From Singulisphaera sp. GP187 (GTDB lineage Bacteria > Planctomycetota > Phycisphaerae > Phycisphaerales > SM1A02), in assembly GCA_945871915.1 (NCBI GenBank), contig CAMBXO010000001.1, positions 62,001 through 126,000 on the forward strand: 64,000 nucleotides of DNA, in the 5' to 3' direction. Shown in pieces: positions 8,420 through 17,416 of this stretch. The position numbers and the translations under genes are program-made. Numbering within the stretch: position 1 is the first letter of the stretch; each line of letters starts with the position of its first letter. Under the pieces are notes generated by a model. The model did not search any database. It saw nothing but the letters and a program-made list of their open reading frames with translations, and was not told the DNA's origin.

Positions 8420-10294
8420 ATGATCCATTGCATCTCTGCTGCGGCATGGGTGACTGCGGCCACGGCATTCTGTTTCACTCCTCCTCCGTTCATTCACGAG
8501 GGGCCCGCAGCGATTGACGAGCAGACCACCATCATGGCGTCGCCGCCTCGCCCATTTTGTCTTGCCATTCTTCCTGATCGAACGACCGGACGAGATTGGG
8601 GGCTTCCGTACTTGCGGATGGCGGTGGCCGACTTGAATCGAATCCAACCCGATGCCGTCTTCACCATTGGAGACATGGTGCAGGGGTACACCCGCAACGA
8701 ACAAGAGTGGGAGCGACAAGCGACGCAGTGGAAGGACATCACGAATCACCTCACCGTTCCACTTTTTCCAGTGGCCGGAAATCACGATGTGATCAGTGGC
8801 AGCCGTGTGCCGGGGGACAACACCTTTGGCAACAAATATCTTCGCACGTTCGGCCCGCTTCGATACATGGCTGAACTTGACGGCGCCACGGTGATTTCTC
8901 TTTTTAGTGATGAAAGTTATGGCGATGGTGGAGTGAAACTCGGCGACGGTCAGATCGGATGGCTGAAGACCTGCCTTGATCGCGCCAAACTTCGCGACAA
9001 GCCCATCGTGGTGATCATGCATCGCCCGCTCTGGCGAACGGCAAGCGTGAAATGGTTTGAACGAGTGCATCCCTCCCTGGTTGAGGCCGGCGTAGATCTT
9101 GTCATCGCTGGTCACTTTCACAGCATGCAAGATGAAGGTGAACGCGACGGCATTCACTACAACATTGTGGGAACGTGCGGCGGCAGTATTGATCAGCATC
9201 CATTGGCTGGTCAGATGCAGCACCTCTCGTTTCTGCAGATGCAACCCGATGGTCGCCTCGCCATGTTTCATCAACCGGTGGGCGTCACGCTTCCAGCAGA
9301 CTTTGTCACTCGCGCCGATCAAGATCGCGTTTTTGCACTCCGGGACAAGCCCGGATCGCTCTCGCAAAAAGGATCTCTCGCGGATCCGATGGCAACCGAT
9401 CAACCTCTGACGGGCTCCACCACGCTGGTGGTGACCAATCCACTTGATCGAGCCATTGAAGTCTCCGCTCACCTGTACACCACACCCGAACCGTGGATGG
9501 TGGATGGCGAAATGTTTCTCAGCCGAACGGCGGTCGATGCCTTCAACCCATTTACAGTTCATGCAGAAACGGCGTACACACTCGGCGACATCGCTCCCAT
9601 TTCGATCGCCGCAGGTGCCAGCGCCCAACTCACGCTGAACTTTGCATGGCCCCGCGCCACCAAGCCTGTCGCGCCACCGACCGTCATCGTCCGCGAAGTT
9701 TTTTCCGATTCCAAAGGGCGAAGCGTGCCAGTGTTCTTGTATGTGAAACCAGCGATCGAACGAACCATCCCGCTGAGCACCATCGCTGCAATCACTGCAC
9801 CAATCCAGACAACGGCGTGGCCGATTCATGTGTGGGCGCCATCACCCTATGACACCCTTGAGCCCGATCCAACCATGCAGGTGTGGATGAAACCGGATGG
9901 CCGCACGATGTGCATCCGCGTTCAAGCCACCGACGCCAACGCCACGGTTGCAACATCTGCCTCGGTGGCCATGGATCATCGCATCCGCGATCCATCGGGG
10001 GATGCAATTGTGATCACGTGGAACGATTCGGCCGGTGCCGGAACGCTGCTTGTTGAACCCTTCACACCATTGGTGCATTGCAACCGTGACGGCGTGAAGC
10101 CGGTCGTGACGAAAGGCCAAGAGAATGCAGGTTCTTGGTGGGCACAGATGGAATGGACCCTTGACGCCGGTCTTCCAACAACCCTGAATGTTGGAGTTGC
10201 CGACAACGACCAGACCTATCACACGCAATGGCGATGGTTAGCACCCGATGAATTTCCCGCACGCGTGGTTGCTGCGGAACGCTCGAGCAAGTAA
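8420..10294 (+). CDS. Secreted calcineurin-like metallophosphoesterase
   Basis: 624 residues. An N-terminal hydrophobic stretch (about 3-20) looks like a signal peptide. The metallophosphatase core shows GDMVQG (84-89), GNHD (120-123), MHRP with His201 and GHFH (231-234). The first motif reads LPDRTTGRD, where many relatives have a D-x-H. The 350-residue C-terminal half (from about 310) is beta-rich and reads like two Ig-like or DOMON-like modules, a layout common in planctomycete exported phosphoesterases. It probably acts on phosphate esters outside the cytoplasm. Convergent with the KAP-like gene, 18 bases apart. Confidence 0.85.
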   Translation: MIHCISAAAWVTAATAFCFTPPPFIHEGPAAIDEQTTIMASPPRPFCLAILPDRTTGRDWGLPYLRMAVADLNRIQPDAVFTIGDMVQGYTRNEQEWERQATQWKDITNHLTVPLFPVAGNHDVISGSRVPGDNTFGNKYLRTFGPLRYMAELDGATVISLFSDESYGDGGVKLGDGQIGWLKTCLDRAKLRDKPIVVIMHRPLWRTASVKWFERVHPSLVEAGVDLVIAGHFHSMQDEGERDGIHYNIVGTCGGSIDQHPLAGQMQHLSFLQMQPDGRLAMFHQPVGVTLPADFVTRADQDRVFALRDKPGSLSQKGSLADPMATDQPLTGSTTLVVTNPLDRAIEVSAHLYTTPEPWMVDGEMFLSRTAVDAFNPFTVHAETAYTLGDIAPISIAAGASAQLTLNFAWPRATKPVAPPTVIVREVFSDSKGRSVPVFLYVKPAIERTIPLSTIAAITAPIQTTAWPIHVWAPSPYDTLEPDPTMQVWMKPDGRTMCIRVQATDANATVATSASVAMDHRIRDPSGDAIVITWNDSAGAGTLLVEPFTPLVHCNRDGVKPVVTKGQENAGSWWAQMEWTLDAGLPTTLNVGVADNDQTYHTQWRWLAPDEFPARVVAAERSSK

Positions 10295-10312
10295 TCCCAG
10301 CGAGTCGCAGGT

Positions 10313-11782
10313 TTAAAAACTTCCGATCTTGGCATCGGTGGTTCGACGCCGCACCCATTCCAAAGCGCCAAACGAAATTCGGTGTTCATCCGCACCCGCG
10401 TGGGAAAGGTGTTCTTGCATCGCTCCGTACATCAGCCGGCAAGCTTCGCGAGGTGTGCCGCAGCGTTCCATCGCATCGGCCAGTTTGGCTCGCCCCACCG
10501 CCTCGTCAAAAAGGTCTTCGATCTTGATCGCTCTCGCGCCCGGCTTCATGGCCGCCTGCAATCGAGCGTCACAGACTTCCACCAGCATGGCTCCAGTCCA
10601 TTGCAAACGGTCGATCAGGTTGTGCTTGTCCAATCGAGCCCCGCGATGAAAATCATGATCCGCGCGCGACGCCAGATCGCCAAGTTCCTTTGGCAGCAAC
10701 AGCTTCACTGCTAGACCCTGATGTTGAAGAAACCGACTGCTGAGAAGCGGCCAGACAAGTTTTTGCATTCGCTGCGGATCGCCTGCGACACACGTGGGTT
10801 CATCCACGCGATCTACAAAGATGCTGATACTTCCATACTCCGCCACGGCCAGCACACGCGACAGGCGATCGAACATGGTAAAGCGAGAATCTTCATTTCG
10901 ATCCTGCGGAAGATTGTTCTCCAACACTTCCATCGGAAGTTGATGAAGGCTCTCGCGGCATGATGACCCTTCCCGTTGGCTGATGCGAATGCTTTTGCTC
11001 ATGCGCCTGGCGATCAGCGCCACCCGTGCCTTTCGAATCGTCCACACCCATCCTGTGAGTGCACCCGCGAGTGCAAAAACGGCTGCAGGAATCAGGTACG
11101 AAACCACTGGCGGTTGTCCCGCTCCCATCAGTCCAAGCGCGGCCGCCACGCCAAGGAACAACACGCTCCACACGCCGGCAAGTGTGGCGCCACTCGACCC
11201 GCTGCATCGAAGCGCGCGCCGCAGTCGTCGTGATCGCCTTCCTGAAGCCGATGGAGAGTCGTAAGCAACCTGCAGCAGCAACAGATCTCGGCGAACGCCG
11301 GGCGAGGCACGCCGCATGACTCGTCGCAAGTTGCCTGCAACCAGCACCATGGCGTTGGGCCGACCGAGCACCTGATCCACCACCTGCGGAACAATTCGAT
11401 GCAACATGGCGTCCATGTGATCGCTAAGTCGAAGACCATCAAGGGCCGCCGCGGAATCTCGCAGCCCGTCGTGGCGTGCAATCGAAAGAAGCATGGTGTC
11501 AAAAGCATCATGCGGAATCACCGCCACGCGTGAACCATGGCGTTGCTGATTCCATGCCGCAAGGGCGTGCTCCATTTGCAGTCGCAGTGCCGTCTTTCCT
11601 GCACCCCGCTGGCCGAACACCACGGCTGGCGATGGATGTTTCATATCCCCCAGCACCTTGGCGAAATCCGGGTGCCGCCATGTGTCGGCGGTGCGAGCCA
11701 GCACGGCATCCTGCATCGCATCCTCGGCCGCAAAGGGATTCATGGCCAGACCATGGCGGTGCAGAAACTCTTCGGCGTTCAT
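10313..11782 (-). CDS. Membrane-anchored P-loop ATPase, KAP-like
   Basis: 489 residues. The Walker A motif GQRGAGKT lies at 57-64. Two hydrophobic segments (about 200-220 and 226-248) follow, then a Walker B-like ISIFVDRVDE (319-328). Transmembrane segments inserted between Walker A and Walker B are the hallmark of KAP-family NTPases; the front end (GLAMNPFAAED, VVFGQRGAGKTALR) also resembles ORC/CDC6-type AAA proteins. The cytoplasmic ATPase would be tethered to the inner membrane. Function is unknown; some relatives take part in signalling or phage defence, but nothing here shows that. It follows the phosphomutase gene by 18 bases and is probably co-transcribed. Confidence 0.72.
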   Translation of the reverse strand: MNAEEFLHRHGLAMNPFAAEDAMQDAVLARTADTWRHPDFAKVLGDMKHPSPAVVFGQRGAGKTALRLQMEHALAAWNQQRHGSRVAVIPHDAFDTMLLSIARHDGLRDSAAALDGLRLSDHMDAMLHRIVPQVVDQVLGRPNAMVLVAGNLRRVMRRASPGVRRDLLLLQVAYDSPSASGRRSRRLRRALRCSGSSGATLAGVWSVLFLGVAAALGLMGAGQPPVVSYLIPAAVFALAGALTGWVWTIRKARVALIARRMSKSIRISQREGSSCRESLHQLPMEVLENNLPQDRNEDSRFTMFDRLSRVLAVAEYGSISIFVDRVDEPTCVAGDPQRMQKLVWPLLSSRFLQHQGLAVKLLLPKELGDLASRADHDFHRGARLDKHNLIDRLQWTGAMLVEVCDARLQAAMKPGARAIKIEDLFDEAVGRAKLADAMERCGTPREACRLMYGAMQEHLSHAGADEHRISFGALEWVRRRTTDAKIGSF

Positions 11783-11800
11783 CGCGTGGACCTCATCGGA

Positions 11801-13201
11801 TCAATGCGCAACGCGCTTCCCCAAAATTGGATTCAAGGTGTCCACCATGCGTTGCGTTGTTGCCGCGTCGCGACTCTCCAGATTGAGCCTCAGCAATGGT
11901 TCTGTGTTGCTCATGCGAACATTACACCACCAATCGCCTGCATCAAGGCTGAGCCCATCCAACTCATGCACCGTGGCCGCGGGATACGCCTTGCGAAGGG
12001 CGGCCAGCGCACCCAATTTGTCTTCAATTTCAAAGTTGATTTCTCCGCTCTGGAAAAATCGCTTGAACGGTTTCACCAACTGCGAAAGCGTTGCATCGTT
12101 CGCATCCACCATGGCGTTGAGCACGGCAATCATGGCCCTTGCACCGCTGTCGGTGTTGAACATGTCCTTGAAATAAAAGTGCCCGCTCAATTCACCGCCG
12201 ATCGGAGCGTTCACTTGTGCAAGTTTGGCTTTCATAAACACATGGCCCACGCGACTCTCCACTGGGACACCGCCCGCAGCTCGAATGGCCTCCACCACTG
12301 CTCGACTGGATCGAAGGTCATACACCACGCTAGCGCCCGGTTGACTTTGCAACGCTTCCTGCACCATGACCGCCAGCAATAAATCGCACCCAACGCTCTC
12401 GCCGTGTTCATCCACCACCATGCAACGATCCGCATCACCGTCAAAGCACACTCCAAGATCCGCGCGACACTGCAGCACACCAGCTTTGACCTGCTTCAGA
12501 TTTTCTTCCACCAGCGGGTTCGGGTCATGCACAAACTCACCGCTACTGTTGTCAAAGTTGATGCGCTCCATCGAGATCCCCTTCACTCCATCAAACACTT
12601 TAGGAATCATGGTGCCCGCCATGCCATTGCTTGCATCAATCACCACACGCATCACACGTCGGCCATCAAGGATTCGCGGATCCAGCAGCGCCAGTAAGTG
12701 CTGCCGGTAGGCCGTCCAAAGGTCTCGCTGTTCTCGGCGGCCCCCATGCGGCGTGACCGTGGCACGATCCGCAGATGCGGCCATGGCCTGAATGTCCTGA
12801 AGCCCTGTGGTCTGTCCAACCGGCTTGGCATGAACGGTGCTGATCTTAAATCCGTTGTAATTCGCCGGGTTGTGACTTGCCGTCACTTGCACGCCTCCAG
12901 CGCAACCAAGATGGTTGATGGCGAAATACACAAACGGTGTATCCACCAACCCAACATCCAACACATCCGCCCCCGCATCTTGCATGCCCTGCATCAGCGC
13001 GTCAGACAGTGCGGGACTGCTCCGACGCATATCACGCCCAACAATGAGTTGTTTGGCTCCATCACCGGACAACCCCTGCGTGGCTGCTTGAGCCAAGAGA
13101 AACTCCGCCGTGGCGAACCCGATTTGCCACGCTAAGGGCTCATTCAATCGGTCGGGATAGGTGGCTCGAACGTCGTAGGCCTTGAAGACTTGTGCAAGCA
13201 T
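11801..13201 (-). CDS. manB: Phosphomannomutase/phosphoglucomutase
   Basis: Interconverts hexose 1- and 6-phosphates for nucleotide-sugar supply. The active-site serine loop TASHNP contains Ser109, the metal loop DGDADR is at 254-259 and the sugar-binding loop is GGELSGHFYF. 466 residues from the ATG at 13201, where the conserved FKAYDVR N-terminus begins; the longer frame from 13438 adds 79 residues without family resemblance and was rejected. Whether it prefers mannose or glucose phosphate cannot be told from sequence. Divergent from rpsB. Confidence 0.93.
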   Translation of the reverse strand: MLAQVFKAYDVRATYPDRLNEPLAWQIGFATAEFLLAQAATQGLSGDGAKQLIVGRDMRRSSPALSDALMQGMQDAGADVLDVGLVDTPFVYFAINHLGCAGGVQVTASHNPANYNGFKISTVHAKPVGQTTGLQDIQAMAASADRATVTPHGGRREQRDLWTAYRQHLLALLDPRILDGRRVMRVVIDASNGMAGTMIPKVFDGVKGISMERINFDNSSGEFVHDPNPLVEENLKQVKAGVLQCRADLGVCFDGDADRCMVVDEHGESVGCDLLLAVMVQEALQSQPGASVVYDLRSSRAVVEAIRAAGGVPVESRVGHVFMKAKLAQVNAPIGGELSGHFYFKDMFNTDSGARAMIAVLNAMVDANDATLSQLVKPFKRFFQSGEINFEIEDKLGALAALRKAYPAATVHELDGLSLDAGDWWCNVRMSNTEPLLRLNLESRDAATTQRMVDTLNPILGKRVAH

Positions 13202-13277
13202 GCAACTGGCTCCGCGAGCAGTGGATTCCAATGGAAAGTGCTCCTTCGTGGTGATCCTACCGACATCAAGCCCCCCA

Positions 13278-13306
13278 TTGCCTCGATGTGCGGTCATCGT
13301 TACACT
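13278..13306 (+). promoter_or_regulatory. Candidate promoter upstream of rpsB-tsf
   Basis: TTGCCT (13278-13283) and TACACT (13301-13306) are spaced by exactly 17 bases and point at rpsB, about 185 bases upstream of its start. Each box matches the sigma-70 consensus at four of six positions. The 13202-13491 stretch otherwise shows no gene in codon usage. This is a weak, by-eye assignment. Confidence 0.3.
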
Positions 13307-13491
13307 TATCGATTCGCGCAGAGGCTTTATGGCAACTGCTCGACGCTCTCCACGACCGTTGACGGAAGGCGGCACACCAGGTGCATCGCGTGATGCCTCT
13401 GGCCAACTGAACCAAGCGCCCTTATGCGGACCGATCAACGGTCGACCTCCGCCGGTGTCGCTGCTGATGACTTGATGAAAGGACCCTCTGT

Positions 13492-14361
13492 ATGACCTCT
13501 CTCGCTAAGGAACTCGTGGAGTCGGGCATCCACTTCGGCCAACGCCGAAGCAATTGGAATCCCCGCATGGCCCCCTACATCCACACCACACGCAATCAGG
13601 TGCATGTGATTGATGTGCGAGAGACAATCAAAGGCCTGCTGTTGGCCAAGCGATTCATTCAGAAACTGGTCGCCGAAGGCAAGGACATTTGCTTTGTTGG
13701 CACCAAGCGTCAAGCACGCGGCGCCATCGAAACCCAATGCACCGAAGTGAAGATGCCCTATGTGGCTGAACGGTGGCTCGGCGGAACGTTGACCAACTTC
13801 CGAACCATTCGCGAACGCCTCCGCCGACTCGAGGAACTCGAAGCCTTGCAGGCGTCCGGCGAAATTAGGAACTATTCCAAGAAGATGGAAAGCCAGCTCA
13901 CCCGTGAGCGCAACAAGATCTTCCGCAACCTTAACGGAATCCGTGGCATGACCAAACTGCCCGGTGCCCTGGTGGCCATCGATGTCAATCGCGAGATGAA
14001 TGCCTTGCGTGAAGCCAAGAACCTTGGCATTCCAACCATCTGTCTCATTGACACCGACGGTGATCCAGAGTTTTCCGATATTCCGATTCCCGGCAACGAC
14101 GACAGCATGCGAGCGATTGACATTGTCATTCGCGAACTCTGCGCTGCGGTGATGGCTGGCAAGAATCAGCGAGCGGAATCCGCAGCCACCAGTGGCGAAC
14201 GAGCCGAGGGTGGCGAGATTCTTGGCGATGCAGCCGAAGAGCAGGCTCCGGCCTCACCTCGTCGAAGTAGTCGAAGTCAGTTCCGCGCCCGCGGGCGAGC
14301 CGATGAGGCACCTGTGGCTGCGACGGCTCGTGTAGAAGCCGCGCCAATCGAAAACGTCTGA
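13492..14361 (+). CDS. rpsB: 30S ribosomal protein S2
   Basis: Typical S2 start (LVESGIHFGQRRSNWNPRMAPYI) with the KRFIQ..., AERWLGGTLTNF and IPTICLIDTD segments in order. 289 residues, about 45 more than the E. coli protein; the extra part is a C-terminal tail rich in A, E, R and S (from about 237) with no recognisable fold. AAAGGA lies eight bases before the ATG. First gene of the conserved rpsB-tsf pair. Confidence 0.98.
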   Translation: MTSLAKELVESGIHFGQRRSNWNPRMAPYIHTTRNQVHVIDVRETIKGLLLAKRFIQKLVAEGKDICFVGTKRQARGAIETQCTEVKMPYVAERWLGGTLTNFRTIRERLRRLEELEALQASGEIRNYSKKMESQLTRERNKIFRNLNGIRGMTKLPGALVAIDVNREMNALREAKNLGIPTICLIDTDGDPEFSDIPIPGNDDSMRAIDIVIRELCAAVMAGKNQRAESAATSGERAEGGEILGDAAEEQAPASPRRSSRSQFRARGRADEAPVAATARVEAAPIENV

Positions 14362-14370
14362 CGCACCCGT

Positions 14371-14401
14371 CTGGCTCGCTTCATGAATTGGTGCGAGCCA
14401 G
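14371..14401. repeat. Hairpin between rpsB and tsf
   Basis: CTGGCTCGC (14371-14379) and GCGAGCCAG (14393-14401) are perfect inverse complements with a 13-base loop. The structure fills most of the 61-base rpsB-tsf spacer and ends nine bases before the tsf Shine-Dalgarno AGGAG (14411-14415). No T-tract follows, so it is more likely an mRNA-stabilising or partial attenuation element than a terminator. Confidence 0.55.
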
Positions 14402-14422
14402 CGCCTTGACAGGAGATTTCAT

Positions 14423-15223
14423 ATGAACACCGTGCAAGTCAATCCAAAAGATGCCATGACCCTTCGCCAGCGCACTGGATTGGGGATTATGGATTGCAAA
14501 GAAGCCCTCGCTCACAACGGCAGCGACATGGCCAAGGCCGAAGCGTGGCTTCGCGAGAAACTCAAGGGAAAGATGGACACTCGCACTGATCGGCCTGCAG
14601 GACAGGGTTGTGTCGCGGTGTGCATTGAATCAGGTCGAGCAAGCATCATTGAAGTTCGAGCCGAAACAGACTTCACTGCCAAGAACGATCAGTTCCGCGA
14701 GATGTCAACGCAGTTGGCCAAGTCCGCCTGCGAACAGTCCGGCGAAGTGAAACCAACCGCACCCATGACGGCGGCGATTGACGAGTTGCGGATCAAGACG
14801 GGTGAAAATATTAGTTTCGGCCGTGGCGTTTGCCTGCATGGCGGCAACTTTGCAAAGTATGTGCATCACGACGGTCGACTCGGTGTGCTGTTGCAATTCG
14901 AAGGCGAGTTGCCCGCAGACTTGGCGACAGGTATTTGCCAGCATGTCGCCGCCGTGGTTCCAACGCCGCTGTCGGTGGATGAGTCCGGCGTTCCTGCCGA
15001 CACGCTTGCACAAAAACGGGCCGATGCACAAGCCGAAGCCAAGGCAAGCGGCAAGCCCGAACAGATTGCCGCCAAGATGGCGGAAGGCAAGTTGCGCAAG
15101 TTCCTCGAAGAAGTCACGCTCCTGGGCCAGCCCTATGTGCGCGATGACAAGAAGAGCGTGAAGCAGCTGCTTCCTGCGGGCGTTCGCATTCTGAAGTTTG
15201 TGCGTATGACCGTTGGCGGCTGA
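14423..15223 (+). CDS. tsf: Elongation factor Ts
   Basis: Guanine-nucleotide exchange factor for EF-Tu. The N-terminal UBA-like part carries LRQRTGLGIMDCKEAL, followed by the A-x-AWLREK helix and the core motif ETDFTAKND. 266 residues, within the usual range, with the C-terminal helix LLGQPYVRDDKKSV. Start supported by AGGAG seven bases upstream. Convergent with the HIT gene, six bases apart. Confidence 0.97.
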   Translation: MNTVQVNPKDAMTLRQRTGLGIMDCKEALAHNGSDMAKAEAWLREKLKGKMDTRTDRPAGQGCVAVCIESGRASIIEVRAETDFTAKNDQFREMSTQLAKSACEQSGEVKPTAPMTAAIDELRIKTGENISFGRGVCLHGGNFAKYVHHDGRLGVLLQFEGELPADLATGICQHVAAVVPTPLSVDESGVPADTLAQKRADAQAEAKASGKPEQIAAKMAEGKLRKFLEEVTLLGQPYVRDDKKSVKQLLPAGVRILKFVRMTVGG

Positions 15224-15229
15224 CAGTCG

Positions 15230-15667
15230 TTAACTCTTACGACTCAATGATCCGTGAGCTCCATCGAGGGTCGATTGTGCCGTGGCCACAATCGCCGCAA
15301 ACGTGCTTTCGCACGTCGCCGCCTCTGCAGCCGGGTGCGTTCCCGCGGCCACCGCTCGATAGAGATCGGCAATCGTCCAACCTGCGGTCGCTGTTTCCTC
15401 GCCATGCCGAGGCACCACATGCAGATGGACTTGCCGATGCACTTCTGAAAAACTGAACAGGTACACACGATCACAACCCGTCACCTTGCGGATCGAGCCG
15501 CTGAGCCAATGCACATGCTCACCCATCTGGCGAGCCTCGGCCACAGTGAGTTCATCAAGGGTCGCCGCCGGGCGAACCAATTCCAAGACACACCAGCCTG
15601 CGATTGGACAAGGTGCCGCGTGCGGCTTCACAAACCAACCACCGGGCACATCACAACGCTGGCTCAT
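15230..15667 (-). CDS. HIT-family protein (nucleotide hydrolase/transferase)
   Basis: 145 residues from the ATG at 15667, which overlaps the stop of the MazG-like gene (ATGA). The HIT motif reads VHLHVVPRH. The N-terminal part (GWFVKPHAAPCPIAGWCVLEL) keeps the beta hairpin but lacks the usual second conserved histidine stretch. HIT proteins cleave or transfer nucleoside monophosphates; the substrate is not predictable. Pairing with a MazG-like pyrophosphohydrolase suggests nucleotide house-cleaning. A weak six-base-pair hairpin (15225-15244) spans the convergent ends with tsf. Confidence 0.85.
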   Translation of the reverse strand: MSQRCDVPGGWFVKPHAAPCPIAGWCVLELVRPAATLDELTVAEARQMGEHVHWLSGSIRKVTGCDRVYLFSFSEVHRQVHLHVVPRHGEETATAGWTIADLYRAVAAGTHPAAEAATCESTFAAIVATAQSTLDGAHGSLSRKS

Positions 15668-15951
15668 TTTTCGCCCTTGGGTCCGCCATCGGCACGCATG
15701 TACTTTTCGGTGACCGCCTGTTCTAAGTCCACGCCATTGATGTTGGCCAGCGTGGTCAACCACGCCAGCACATCGGCAAATTCCTCTCGCAAGTTTTCGG
15801 CGTCGGCCTTGCCACGAGCGGCCTGACCCAATGCGTGGGCCAACTCGCCCACTTCCTCGCTAAACCAAAGAAAGGTTCCGGCAGATCCGCGAGCATTGTC
15901 GGAGGCGAAGTAACGATCTTTGATGTGTTGCTGAAATTCGCTCAGGTGCAT
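15664..15951 (-). CDS. MazG-like nucleotide pyrophosphohydrolase
   Basis: 95 residues, the size of a single MazG-fold domain. The metal-binding helices read WFSEEVGELAHAL and LREEFADVLAWLTTLANI, matching E-x-x-E ... E-x-x-D. Such enzymes hydrolyse NTPs to NMP and pyrophosphate to remove non-canonical nucleotides. It is translated ahead of the HIT protein with an ATGA overlap. The family is clear, the substrate is not. Confidence 0.9.
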   Translation of the reverse strand: MHLSEFQQHIKDRYFASDNARGSAGTFLWFSEEVGELAHALGQAARGKADAENLREEFADVLAWLTTLANINGVDLEQAVTEKYMRADGGPKGEK

Positions 15952-15985
15952 GGAGACAGACTATCGAACGCACGGCGCAAGCAAG

Positions 15986-16059
15986 CGTCCTCGGCGCGAC
16001 TTGAACGCGCAACCTCTGCCTTCGGAGGGCAGCGCTCTATCCAATTGAGCTACGAGGAC
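15986..16059 (-). tRNA. tRNA-Arg (anticodon CCG)
   Basis: A full cloverleaf reads on the minus strand: acceptor GTCCTCG/CGAGGAC, D-arm GCTC/GAGC, anticodon stem CTGCC/GGCAG with loop CTCCGAA (CCG, decoding CGG), T-arm GCGCG TTCAAGT CGCGC and a G discriminator. The 3' CCA is not encoded. It lies between the MazG-like gene and the MFS gene. Confidence 0.96.
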
Positions 16060-16090
16060 GAACTGCAGGAAAGTCTAGCAATGGCAATCG

Positions 16091-17416
16091 ATGGGTAGGC
16101 TCGAACCCCTGGTGTCTGACCCCACTGAACAACCCTCGCCGACACTTGCGGAAATCGAGCGAAAGCTTGAGCGACTCGCAGCACGCGGTGAATTATTGCG
16201 GCATGTGGATGCACATGGCGAAAGCACCTTTTCCGCCGCCAAGCCAACGCCCCTTCCTGCACTGTTGGTGCTCACGTTCTTCTGTTCCTTGGGTACGGGC
16301 TCGCTCTGGACGGGACTGCCGTTTGTGGCTGAGCATGACTTTGCATTCACCAAAGCTGAAAACCTTTGGCTGGCGATCGCGGACGCCGTGGTGTACGTGG
16401 TGGTGGCCTATTTCAGCGGCCGCATTCTGCGAGGTGTGGATCGAATCCTGTCTCCTCGAAGTGTGCTGATTTCTATTTTGGTCCTTCAAACATTGATCTG
16501 CCCATTGCCATTGGTGGCCGGTATGTGGGGCATGATCGCCACCGCATTGGGCACCAGCGCCGTCGCTGCCATGTTGTGGCCCATGGTGGAGAGTTATCTC
16601 TCTGCGGGTCGCCACGGCCCCAATCTGCGATGGAGTGTTGGATTGTTCAACATTGTGTGGACCACCGCCGTGTCGCTTGGATTGTTCTTGATGGCGCCTC
16701 TCTTTGAATCCCAGTTCACGCGACTTGCCATCGTGGCCATCGGCCCATGCTGCTTGATCAGCGTGGTGTGCATGCCCTGGTTCTCACCTCGCCCTGCACC
16801 ACATCTTGAAGATGGCAAGGCTCCGGAAGTTCCGCCGGTGTATCGACCACTCCGAAATGCAACACGCGCGCTCCTTCCAGTTTCGTACTTACTGATCGGC
16901 GCCTTGGGACCGCTCCTTCCATATTCCATCGCAGCGCTTCACGTTGACGCACGGTGGCAGACACCGATCGCGGCAACGTGGTTGAGTGTTCGAGTGATTG
17001 CCATGCTGGGCATGTGGCGGCTTCACTTTTGGCATGGAAGGTGGGCAACTCTTGCGCTGGGTGGCGGCTTGATGGCCTGCGGATTCTTTGTGGCCATGAT
17101 GGCTGGCAGTGTTGGACTGCTGATTGCTGCACTGGCCGCCTTTGGCATTGGCCAAGCCATGTTGTATTACGCAAGCCTGTACTACGCGATGAGTGTTGGG
17201 CACGCTGAGGTTGAGGCCGGTGGCCACTTTGAGGCGCTGATCGGCGCCGGCTACATCATTGGACCTGTGGCAAGTCTGATCGGCATGTCGTTTGGCGGCA
17301 CGATGAGTGTGCAGTGGTGTGTGCTTGGTGTGTCGGGAGCCGCTTCCATGCTGGCCATTCGAGAATGGAAACGGTGGCGGCGGACCTTGTCGATCACTCA
17401 GCTTCAATCCATGTGA
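16091..17416 (+). CDS. Major facilitator superfamily transporter
   Basis: 441 residues with a hydrophilic N-terminal tail (about 1-52, with an acidic/coiled stretch) and about eleven to twelve hydrophobic segments from residue 55 onward, interrupted by a long cytoplasmic loop near 235-260 (RPAPHLEDGKAPEVPP). This is the MFS layout, but no substrate signature is evident. The start could also be the GTG at 16112; I kept the ATG. The 3' end overlaps the convergent epimerase gene by 13 bases. Confidence 0.8.
   Translation: MGRLEPLVSDPTEQPSPTLAEIERKLERLAARGELLRHVDAHGESTFSAAKPTPLPALLVLTFFCSLGTGSLWTGLPFVAEHDFAFTKAENLWLAIADAVVYVVVAYFSGRILRGVDRILSPRSVLISILVLQTLICPLPLVAGMWGMIATALGTSAVAAMLWPMVESYLSAGRHGPNLRWSVGLFNIVWTTAVSLGLFLMAPLFESQFTRLAIVAIGPCCLISVVCMPWFSPRPAPHLEDGKAPEVPPVYRPLRNATRALLPVSYLLIGALGPLLPYSIAALHVDARWQTPIAATWLSVRVIAMLGMWRLHFWHGRWATLALGGGLMACGFFVAMMAGSVGLLIAALAAFGIGQAMLYYASLYYAMSVGHAEVEAGGHFEALIGAGYIIGPVASLIGMSFGGTMSVQWCVLGVSGAASMLAIREWKRWRRTLSITQLQSM

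Noticed and set aside
8027-9829. 600-codon open frame on the minus strand across the metallophosphoesterase gene
   Set aside because: It lies antisense to a well-supported enzyme, its product is rich in H, R and W with no fold-like pattern, and it has no good start site. It is a shadow of GC-rich codon use.
15225-15244. AGTCGT/ACGACT hairpin between tsf and the HIT gene
   Set aside because: Only six pairs, no T-tract, and it includes the HIT stop codon. It is too weak to call a bidirectional terminator.
16085-16130. GGCTCGAACCCC-type stretch near the MFS start resembling a tRNA T-arm
   Set aside because: It does not fold into a cloverleaf, has no matching acceptor or anticodon stem, and codes for the start of the transporter. 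The real tRNA-Arg ends at 16059.
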